From DATDCV01 sp036524155 (GTDB taxonomy: Bacteria; Verrucomicrobiota; Verrucomicrobiia; Limisphaerales; UBA8199): a stretch of DNA of 6,875 nucleotides. Each line of letters starts with the position of its first letter. Position 1 is the first letter of the stretch. Under the pieces are notes generated by a model. It had not been told where the DNA came from and ran no database searches. It saw only the letters and a list, made by a program, of their open reading frames with translations. The translations under genes were made by a program, and so were the position numbers. The DNA lies in the NCBI GenBank assembly GCA_036524155.1, contig DATDCV010000028.1:1-6875 (forward strand). Reading direction: 5' to 3'. Positions 1 through 5,339 of this stretch are shown here, piece after piece.

Positions 1-206
1 CCGGCGATGCTGGGGAATTCAAGTTGCGCCATGGCGAGCCCGCCTCACCGGAGCGCATTGCGGATTGGCTGCGCATGTCGCTGCAAGCCTGGCAGGATGG
101 CCGGTGCGACGGCGTGGTGACCTATTGCCTGGACAAGGGGCCGCAGAGCGTGACGTTTCCGTTAGCGCAAAAGCTGCTCCGGGAATTTCGAAAAACGAGG
201 GAATAA
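1..206 (+). CDS. C-terminal end of an unidentified protein (5' truncated)
   Basis: The reading frame is open from the left edge (first full codon at 3) to a TAA at 204-206, giving at least 67 residues. A TTG at 24 could be read as a start, but the frame is open upstream of it and the peptide looks like the tail of a larger protein, so I treat it as truncated. Visible features are an amphipathic helix (ERIADWLRMSLQAWQDG), a short hydrophobic strand followed by polar residues (CDGVVTYCLDK), and a basic C-terminal helix (PLAQKLLREFRKTRE). This helix, strand, helix order would suit the last repeat of a TIM-barrel hydrolase, but that is a guess from pattern alone. I do not recognise the family. 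The next gene on this strand begins more than 200 bp downstream beyond a repeat element, so they are probably separate transcripts. Confidence 0.6.
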   Translation, partial: GDAGEFKLRHGEPASPERIADWLRMSLQAWQDGRCDGVVTYCLDKGPQSVTFPLAQKLLREFRKTRE

Positions 207-271
207 GGCCGGATGCACAAACTGGTGGCGTGCTACAACTCCGGCTCCGCGATTCACCCTCTGCGCTGGCG

Positions 272-359
272 CGCGGACTTCAGTCCGCAGCAATCCCCAA
301 TAGGTGAAAAGGCCGTTGATTCGAGAGAATTGGAACATTGCTGCGGACTGAAGTCCGCG
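272..359. repeat. Inverted-repeat element, GCGGACT..AGTCCGC type
   Basis: Two 23-nt arms, 272-294 and 337-359, are perfect reverse complements. Each arm contains its own dyad, GCGGACT-2 nt-AGTCCGC, at 273-288 and 343-358. A second short pairing (CCAAT 297-301 with ATTGG 329-333) extends the hairpin inward, leaving a 27-nt loop. The structure resembles a paired REP-type (repetitive extragenic palindrome) element, and arms with this sequence recur, as I remember, in Verrucomicrobiota genomes. There is no T-tract after the stem on either strand, so it is not a standard intrinsic terminator, although it could stop exonucleases or attenuate transcription from the upstream gene. It lies between two co-oriented genes, in a gap of about 220 bp with no other recognisable content. 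Confidence 0.85.
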
Positions 360-425
360 GTCCGGCGGCTGCAGATCTCAGTACCCAAGGCAGACTGGCT
401 GCAGTACGCTGGGCATTTACGCTGC

Positions 426-1280
426 TTGAGGTGGCGGAGTTCCAAGGCGATTACGTCTCAAATGCTCGTGTCAGTTTTGTTGTTGTCGCTGGGATCTTTC
501 TCACAGGCACAAACCCTTGGCGTTCCGGAACGACCTCCCGCGGCACCCACCGGGTGGGAGTTCGCTTCCCGGATCGCCTCACTGCCTCTCAGCGAGCGCG
601 AAATGGCGATCGCCAGGCAGGTCAAGGCCGGCAACGTGCCCGCGTTCCTGCGCAAGCTCTGCCCCGTCAAAGTGACCCTCGAAGAGGCGGGCCTGACCAA
701 TAATGCTACTTTCTTTGTCACCCCGGATTATCTCGCCGTCGGTTCGGACGATGATTATTTCCTGATGCCGATGTCCCCTTCGACCGCCCAGGCGCTCGCT
801 GACACGATGGATTGCTGCTTGCCCACGCCGAGGATGGTGGATGCAATTTATGCCGCCGCCACCCTGAAGCTTGCCCCCATGCCGATTCCTCCGAGCCGAG
901 CGATGACCACTGTTGACGTTTTCAGCAATCACAACGCAATCATCCGCACCCAGCGACTGGCGGCGTTGCCGCCGCACCCCTTGGGGGAACTTGTCGCCGG
1001 CCATAAGAAAGACGTGGTTGTTTGCGCGAAACTGGCATCCGTGCCGGGGAAGGTCGCGATCTATGGCTGGCACAAGACCAACGGAGTGCCTATCCAGCCA
1101 CTTTACCTTGGTCACACTGCCACGTGGGTGGATTACAGCCAATGCATCCGGTTGGTTCAGCAACGGATGGTTCTGAACGGACGGAACACCACCGTCGCCG
1201 CAGTCCTGGCCGACCCGGCATTGGCCGGGTTGCTGAGCAACGAAGGCGCGATCTCCAACCCGCGCTATCCCGCAAATTAA
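426..1280 (+). CDS. Secreted conserved protein of unknown function
   Basis: I do not know a named function; the style matches a recurrent secreted hypothetical protein of Verrucomicrobiota and other soil bacteria. The frame is open back to 213, but that part translates the inverted repeat and is not credible coding. A TTG at 426 gives 284 residues with a good signal peptide: a basic n-region (RWRSSK), the hydrophobic core LVSVLLLSLGSF, and a likely cut after SQA at about residue 28. The first ATG, at 462, gives 272 residues but an n-region without basic side chains. Neither start has a strong ribosome binding site. The mature part is globular with no further membrane segment. Conspicuous blocks, numbered from the TTG, are FLRKLCPVKV (74-83), TPDYLAVGSDDDYFL (99-113), HNAIIRTQR (169-177), VAGHKKDVV (190-198), IYGWH (212-216) and GHTATWVDYSQCIRLV (229-244). 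Repeated His, Asp and Trp in such blocks suggest an enzyme-like site, perhaps a wall or sugar hydrolase, but this is inference. Its stop overlaps that of the convergent gene. Confidence 0.8.
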   Translation: MRWRSSKAITSQMLVSVLLLSLGSFSQAQTLGVPERPPAAPTGWEFASRIASLPLSEREMAIARQVKAGNVPAFLRKLCPVKVTLEEAGLTNNATFFVTPDYLAVGSDDDYFLMPMSPSTAQALADTMDCCLPTPRMVDAIYAAATLKLAPMPIPPSRAMTTVDVFSNHNAIIRTQRLAALPPHPLGELVAGHKKDVVVCAKLASVPGKVAIYGWHKTNGVPIQPLYLGHTATWVDYSQCIRLVQQRMVLNGRNTTVAAVLADPALAGLLSNEGAISNPRYPAN

Positions 1281-1906
1281 GCCGCCGGGTCTTTCAGGGA
1301 TTTTGTGAGTTCCGCGGAAGCTTCCGGTGATATGCCGTGAGAGATTTGGACATTAAGCTTGCTGCTGAGGAACTCGTCCAGGGGCATCCACTTGCCGTCG
1401 ATGTTGATTCGCTTCGTCCACGCGCAAACCACCTGCAATTGGCTCTGCAATTTCCTTACCTCTTCGTTCGAACGGCTCACCGCTTCGAGGGCTTCGGCCA
1501 GCTCCTTGCGTGCACGTCTTTCCTGATCGAGACTACGCTGCCAGCGAAACATGAGTAATCCGAGAATGGCGAAAGCAAGGAAACAGACAAACCCGTCCCA
1601 GTAACGCAGCCAGGCCTGGGAGTATTGGTGCCCGGAAAGCCAATCGGTCGCCAACCAACTCAGCCCGGCCAGCGCCGCCATCAGGAGCGTTACGGTGTGG
1701 CTCAGGCGCCACGCGCACAAGGCTACCGGGACGAAATAGAAGACGAAAAACAACCCGTCGTATCCGGTCATCCAGTCGATGGAACTCACGACCCCCAGTG
1801 AAACGAGGCTCAGGAGAATGATTTTCAGGCGCGCCAGCCCACTACCCTCGCACAGATGCCCTGTAGTCCCGTTGGACCCTCGGGGTTCGCTCTCTCGCGC
1901 ATCCAT
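1277..1906 (-). CDS. Membrane sensor-like protein with coiled coil and cysteine-poor CxxC-type output motif
   Basis: A 209-residue protein starting at the ATG at 1906, which has no clear Shine-Dalgarno. After a polar tail (1-24) come about four membrane segments at roughly 26-43, 50-67, 72-90 and 103-121. This core (DGLFFVFYFVPVALCAWRLS, then ATDWLSGHQYS) resembles the membrane sensor module found in front of GGDEF and histidine-kinase domains. A charged coiled coil follows (122-160). The last 50 residues (CAWTKRINIDGKWMPLDEFL, then ISHGISPEA) match a short module that often ends PAS/GAF signalling proteins. As I remember it, that module reads C-x-x-C-K-K-I, then about 25 residues, then S-H-G-I-C-P-x-C. 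Here only Cys161 remains; the other three positions are Thr164, Ser193 and Ala196, so a four-cysteine metal site cannot form. There is no GGDEF, kinase or HAMP domain, so it is a stand-alone signalling adaptor or a remnant. It is convergent with the secreted protein gene. Confidence 0.85.
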   Translation of the reverse strand: MDARESEPRGSNGTTGHLCEGSGLARLKIILLSLVSLGVVSSIDWMTGYDGLFFVFYFVPVALCAWRLSHTVTLLMAALAGLSWLATDWLSGHQYSQAWLRYWDGFVCFLAFAILGLLMFRWQRSLDQERRARKELAEALEAVSRSNEEVRKLQSQLQVVCAWTKRINIDGKWMPLDEFLSSKLNVQISHGISPEASAELTKSLKDPAA

Positions 1907-1987
1907 TACGGATAGCCTACCACGTCGTTACCCAAAGGCCAATCCACTCCGCCGGGTTCCGCCTTCATTCGAGACGGGCTCTATGAG

Positions 1988-2063
1988 CGTAGCCGCCGAG
2001 GTAACGAGGCGGACCAACGTCATGTTTCCAGTCAAAAGACCGCCTCCTACGTCGGCGGCTACG
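1988..2063. repeat. Inverted-repeat element, GTAGCCGCC..GGCGGCTAC type
   Basis: The outer arms CGTAGCCGCCGA (1988-1999) and TCGGCGGCTACG (2052-2063) are perfect reverse complements. After one mismatch the pairing continues with GTA/TAC (2001-2003 with 2048-2050) and GAGGCGG/CCGCCTC (2006-2012 with 2040-2046), leaving a 27-nt loop. Each arm is also a small palindrome of its own (CCGCC..GGCGG). The build, two inverted copies of a small GC-rich palindrome in an intergenic gap, matches the element at 272-359, but the sequence is different. It lies just past the stop of the PD40 protein gene and about 80 bp upstream of the next minus-strand gene. It could protect the 3' end of the first transcript or reduce read-through into the second. 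It lacks a T-tract. Confidence 0.8.
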
Positions 2064-2080
2064 GTGTTCTGGGACGAGTT

Positions 2081-3142
2081 CTATTTCAGCTTCGGAGCCT
2101 TTCGGATGTCATAGACGAAAATGCCATGGCCAACGCCGGCACTTTCGGCGGATTTTGCCATCTGAAACGCGATGTACCTGCCATCGTCGCTGACGACAGG
2201 GTTGGAGGCCTTATAGCCAGGATAGTCGCTGAAATAGGTGAGGCGCTTGTACTCGCCGCTGCCATCCAGTTTCAGCCGCCACAGGTCAACATGCCCGGCG
2301 CCCTTGAGGTTTTGCTTGTCGCACTCGACCAGGGTGTACTGCCCATCGGGGTAGATCCCTTCAGGTTCGTCGTATTGTCCCGGCGCGTTGGAGTAGTTGG
2401 TGACTTTCCTGGTGAGCAAGTTGATGCCGCAAACTTCGGTGCCCTGGTAACCATAGGCGCTAAAAGTGAGTTCTTCCTCGGCCGGCGGACGGAAATTCTG
2501 GGTCTCCAACGTGCAGGCGAACGTTAGCTCGCGGCTGTCGATGATGAGCTTCTCGTTGGCGAGCTGCGGCTTCCCGTCCACGTATGCAACGTCGGCCTGC
2601 TGCATGCGGGAACTGCCGGAGGGCATCTGGTCAGGGTATTCCGCCGCAACATGGGTCCAGGCGATGTGCAACCGCTTTCGGGAAACGGCGGGACCTTCGC
2701 TGCACTTGGTTCCAAGGGCTGCCGGGGGTTTGTTCGAGTTCTTTGCCAGCACAAACAGCCAGCACTGCACCCGGGCCTCGCCCGGATGGCGCAGGTCATA
2801 GGATTCCGGCCCGGAAAGGAGGATGTCTCCATTAGCCAAGTACAGCGCTCGGGTGTAGCCGTAATGGGGATAATGAGCCGTGAGGTTGCGAATCAGCCTG
2901 GTGCGCAGGTCTATTTCCATTGCGTCCCCAAAGGTTTTCGACAGGAACAAGATTCGCTTGCCGTCGTGGGACCAATCAGCGCGTTCGCCGAACGCGGTCA
3001 CCTGTTTGATGTAGCCTGGGAGGTGGTCGGCCGGGCTCTGGCCGGGCGTCGGCGCCTTGACCTCACCAGGCGAGGCGGCCATCACCGGTAACGCGCAGAC
3101 GAGGACGAATATGGATGTTTTCCATCTCACATCTAATTTCAT
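2081..3142 (-). CDS. Secreted TolB-like PD40 beta-propeller protein
   Basis: A 353-residue protein starting at the ATG at 3142. It has a clear signal peptide: n-region MKLDVRWK, core TSIFVLVCALPVMA, and a likely cut near AAS/PG at about residue 23-25. The mature part is rich in beta-strand and carries PD40 (WD40-like) blade signatures: RADWSHDGKRILFLSK (54-69), AVSRKRLHIAWT (152-163), GIYPDGQYTLVEC (262-274) and NPVVSDDGRYIAFQMAK (314-330). The spacing implies a propeller of about five or six blades, comparable with the TolB C-terminal domain. No peptidase or lyase motif follows the propeller, so a binding or scaffold role in the periplasm, or an oligogalacturonide-lyase-like fold, is possible; the substrate cannot be read from the sequence. 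Five cysteines lie in the mature part (127, 147, 210, 238, 274) and could form disulphides after export. The gene is divergent from the GH97 gene across about 145 bp, so shared control is possible. It has no obvious ribosome binding site. Confidence 0.85.
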   Translation of the reverse strand: MKLDVRWKTSIFVLVCALPVMAASPGEVKAPTPGQSPADHLPGYIKQVTAFGERADWSHDGKRILFLSKTFGDAMEIDLRTRLIRNLTAHYPHYGYTRALYLANGDILLSGPESYDLRHPGEARVQCWLFVLAKNSNKPPAALGTKCSEGPAVSRKRLHIAWTHVAAEYPDQMPSGSSRMQQADVAYVDGKPQLANEKLIIDSRELTFACTLETQNFRPPAEEELTFSAYGYQGTEVCGINLLTRKVTNYSNAPGQYDEPEGIYPDGQYTLVECDKQNLKGAGHVDLWRLKLDGSGEYKRLTYFSDYPGYKASNPVVSDDGRYIAFQMAKSAESAGVGHGIFVYDIRKAPKLK

Positions 3143-3287
3143 AAGTGCGTGCTTTGCGTGCTCTCTTACAGCGTTATTGTTGCGGCCAGGTAAGTCAAAC
3201 TCTCAGACTGGGAGAGGCAACGCCAGTCTTGGGCCGTTCTGGCCCGGCTCTTGCCTTCCTGGTCCCACGAATGATAGAACGAGGTCC
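3143..3287. promoter_or_regulatory. Divergent intergenic region between PD40 protein and GH97 genes
   Basis: This 145-bp gap must hold the promoters of both flanking genes. Visible structure: an 8-nt direct repeat TGCGTGCT with a 9-nt period next to the PD40 gene (3146-3153 and 3155-3162); a stem AGACTGG/CCAGTCT (3205-3211 with 3223-3229) with an 11-nt loop; and a hairpin GGGCC/GGCCC (3231-3235 with 3241-3245). A loose TTGCCT (3251) lies 17 nt before ATAGAA (3274) in front of the GH97 start, a weak promoter guess only. I find no convincing operator or riboswitch. Confidence 0.4.
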
Positions 3288-5264
3288 GTGATAATCCATC
3301 GCTTCAACGGTTTCGCGGTTCAACGGTTCAAGACGTTGTTGTGGCTGGTTGCAGGAGCATGCTTTATCGGTCCGTGTCTCGCTCAAGGTCAGCGGCCACA
3401 AGCTGCTGAGGGCAGCCGCCGAGCGCAGCGCGTGCGGCTGCAACAGGTCCAGGTCGTCAGCCCGAGCGGAAAAGTGAAGTTCACTCTCCTGCCGAACGCC
3501 GAGCGCCTCACTTTCACTGTGAGCCTGGACGACACCGCCATCCTTGAGGCGTCTCCGCTGGCGATGCTGGTCGATGGGGTTGATCTCTCATCAGGGGTCG
3601 CACCGAGGGATGTGCAGCCATTTGAGATTCACGAGACCTATCCGTGGTATGGCGACTATAGTGTCGCAACGAACTGGTGCAATGGTGCGCGCATCGAACT
3701 CGAGCACGATCTCTCCCTCACGCCGTACACGCTGGAAGTGCGTGTGTTTAACGACGGTGCCGCATACCGCCACATCGTCCCGGCGGATTCGGGCGTGGCG
3801 CGCGTGCCGGAGGAACTCTCGCGCTTCGTGATACCGACCGGTGCGAGCGTGTGGTATGCCGGCCTCGCAGCGGGCCATTACGAGGACACCTACCGAAATA
3901 AGGACATTTCCGAAGTCCAACCGGGCGAATGGTCGGGGCCACCGCTGACCTTTGTTTTGCCGGGCCGGAGTGCCTACGCCTCCATCACCGAGGCCGACCT
4001 TGTGAATTACAGCGGGATGGGCTTGGAGGCGGACGGCCGCCGTGGGTGGGTTGTCGGGCTCGGCCATAGGCATCCGCTGAACTATCCATTCGAGCTGCGT
4101 TATGGCCGGGAGGAAGGCAAGCGATTGAGCAAACCCGCCTCAGTGGCCGGCACGATCACAACGCCCTGGCGAGTGGTGATGTTGGGACGGGACCTCGATT
4201 CACTCGTCAATAGCTCCATCGTGCCGGACCTTTGCCCGCCTCCCGACCCGGAACTTTTCCCCCAAGGACTCCGCACGCCCTGGATTCGGCCCGGGCGTGC
4301 CGTCTGGCGGTACCTCGATGGCGGCCCGACGGGGGTGGAAGGCGTAAAAGAATTTTCCCGCCTGGCCGGCCAGCTCGGCTTTGAGCATCAGGTGATCGAG
4401 GGCTTCTGGAGCCGCTGGAGCATGGAGGAACGCAAAGACGTGGTGAACTACTCCCGGGAGCGAGGCGTCGGGGTCTGGTTTTGGAAACATAGCAAGGAAC
4501 TTCGCACACCCGAGGCACGCGAGCAGTTCTTCGCGATGCTGCGCGAGTTGGGTGTAACCGGCGCGAAGATCGACTTCTTCGACCACGACCACAAGGAACT
4601 CGTTGATTTATATGAGGCGCTGCTGCGAAAGGCCGCCGAGCACCATATCCTGATTAACTTTCATGGAGCGAACAAGCCCACCGGCCGCGAGCGCACGTGG
4701 CCCAACGACATGGTCCGCGAGGCTGTCAAAGGGATGGAAGCAAGCCGGCTGGCCGAGCGCGCCCGCCACCAGGCGATTCTGCCCTTTACACGTTATCTTG
4801 CGGGGGCGGCGGATTACACCACCATGATATTCAGCCAGCGGCGCGGCGACACCACGTGGGCAAACCAGATTGCCAGCATGGCCATCTTCAACAGTCCGTT
4901 GCTCACGATCGCGGCCAATCCCCAGAGCATGCTCACCAACCCCGCCGTGGAAATGATTAAACTCATCCCTGCAGTGTGGGACGAAACGCGCGTGCTGCCG
5001 GGGTCGGAGATTGGCGGGCTGGCCGTCTTTGCGCGGCGCTCCGGCACGAGCTGGTTTCTGGCGGCGATGTGCGGGCCGCAGCCAAGGACACTCGAGGTGC
5101 CGTTGTCGTTTCTCGAGGAGGGTGAATATGGGATCTCGATAGTTCGCGATGGGGAAGACCAGACGTCTCTCAGCCTCGAGAACACAGTTCAAAAGCGAAC
5201 CGATGCGTTAGAGCTGCGGTTGCGCGCTGGCGGTGGGTTCGTTGCCCGTTTCAGCAAGCGCTGA
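3288..5264 (+). CDS. GH97 family alpha-glycosidase, retaining type, secreted
   Basis: Hydrolyses terminal alpha-linked hexose (alpha-galactoside or alpha-glucoside) in the periplasm or outside the cell. The frame is open back to 3057, but that part overlaps the divergent gene. I choose the GTG at 3288, giving 658 residues, a usual GH97 length, with signal peptide RFK + TLLWLVAGACFIGPCLA cut near CLA/QG. The family's three regions are present: an N-terminal beta-sandwich (about 55-310), a TIM barrel beginning FPQGLRTPWIRPGR and RYLDGG (324-346), and a C-terminal beta domain (about 568-658). Barrel motifs include EGFWSRWS, VWFWKHS, GAKIDFFDHDHKE, NFHGANKPTGRERTWPN, REAVKGMEASR and LPFTRYLAG. 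Asp429 (in KIDFF) and Glu484 (in GME) sit 55 residues apart, as do nucleophile Asp415 and acid/base Glu470 of the Bacteroides alpha-galactosidase BtGH97b as I remember them. Inverting SusB-type enzymes lack that Asp. Substrate is therefore more likely galactoside-type, but specificity is inferred. No SusC/D genes are adjacent. Confidence 0.92.
   Translation: MIIHRFNGFAVQRFKTLLWLVAGACFIGPCLAQGQRPQAAEGSRRAQRVRLQQVQVVSPSGKVKFTLLPNAERLTFTVSLDDTAILEASPLAMLVDGVDLSSGVAPRDVQPFEIHETYPWYGDYSVATNWCNGARIELEHDLSLTPYTLEVRVFNDGAAYRHIVPADSGVARVPEELSRFVIPTGASVWYAGLAAGHYEDTYRNKDISEVQPGEWSGPPLTFVLPGRSAYASITEADLVNYSGMGLEADGRRGWVVGLGHRHPLNYPFELRYGREEGKRLSKPASVAGTITTPWRVVMLGRDLDSLVNSSIVPDLCPPPDPELFPQGLRTPWIRPGRAVWRYLDGGPTGVEGVKEFSRLAGQLGFEHQVIEGFWSRWSMEERKDVVNYSRERGVGVWFWKHSKELRTPEAREQFFAMLRELGVTGAKIDFFDHDHKELVDLYEALLRKAAEHHILINFHGANKPTGRERTWPNDMVREAVKGMEASRLAERARHQAILPFTRYLAGAADYTTMIFSQRRGDTTWANQIASMAIFNSPLLTIAANPQSMLTNPAVEMIKLIPAVWDETRVLPGSEIGGLAVFARRSGTSWFLAAMCGPQPRTLEVPLSFLEEGEYGISIVRDGEDQTSLSLENTVQKRTDALELRLRAGGGFVARFSKR
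3303..3334 (+). repeat. Degenerate 8-bp tandem repeat (TTCAACGG)
   Basis: Four consecutive octamers read TTCAACGG (3303-3310), TTTCGCGG (3311-3318), TTCAACGG (3319-3326) and TTCAAGAC (3327-3334). The first and third are identical; the second and fourth are diverged. The array falls in the n-region of the GH97 signal peptide as annotated (translated IIHRFNGFAVQRFKT), so it either codes for this tail or marks that the true start is the TTG at 3336 or 3339, just past it. Confidence 0.6.
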
Positions 5265-5339
5265 GCGTGGACGCAGCATAATATCAAGCTGCGGCAGGCA
5301 CCCAAGGCGCGCATGCACACTCAAGCCCGACTCAGCGAG
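5265..5339. other. Convergent intergenic gap with a weak hairpin
   Basis: Two genes end facing each other across 75 bp. A 6-bp stem CGCAGC/GCTGCG (5272-5277 with 5288-5293) with an AT-rich 10-nt loop follows the GH97 stop, but no T-run follows it, so it is at best a weak terminator. A 9-bp inverted repeat CTCAGCGAG/CTCGCTGAG (5331-5339 with 5374-5382) brackets the stop codon of the other gene and could form the 3' hairpin of that transcript. Nothing else is recognisable here. Confidence 0.35.

Noticed and set aside
272..359. Rho-independent terminator for the upstream partial gene
   Set aside because: The stem is strong, but neither strand has a T-run after it; a repeat element explains the symmetry better.
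213..425. N-terminal extension of the secreted protein from the ATG at 213
   Set aside because: It would translate both arms of the inverted repeat and place 80-odd residues in front of a good signal peptide.
579..1163. 194-residue open frame on the minus strand inside the secreted unknown protein gene
   Set aside because: Its product is rich in Arg, Gly and His with no domain-like pattern, whereas the plus frame has a signal peptide and ordered blocks; GC-rich codons make long antisense frames common.
1779..2114. 111-residue plus-strand open frame across the gap between the two minus-strand genes
   Set aside because: It reads through the second inverted repeat and the end of a real gene and has no protein-like features.
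3057..3287. N-terminal extension of the GH97 protein from the ATG at 3057
   Set aside because: It overlaps the divergent PD40 gene and its promoter region and puts 77 residues before the signal peptide.
3271..3291. Six-codon open frame (ATG at 3271, TGA overlapping the GH97 GTG) as a leader peptide
   Set aside because: Such a short frame is expected by chance, and there is no attenuator structure or ribosome binding site to support it.
3591..4073. 160-residue minus-strand open frame opposite the GH97 N-terminal domain
   Set aside because: The GH97 frame is clearly coding here; the antisense product has no recognisable motif or start signal.
4608..5192. 194-residue minus-strand open frame opposite the GH97 C-terminal half
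   Set aside because: It lies wholly within a well-supported gene and its product is Arg/His-rich with no domain signs.
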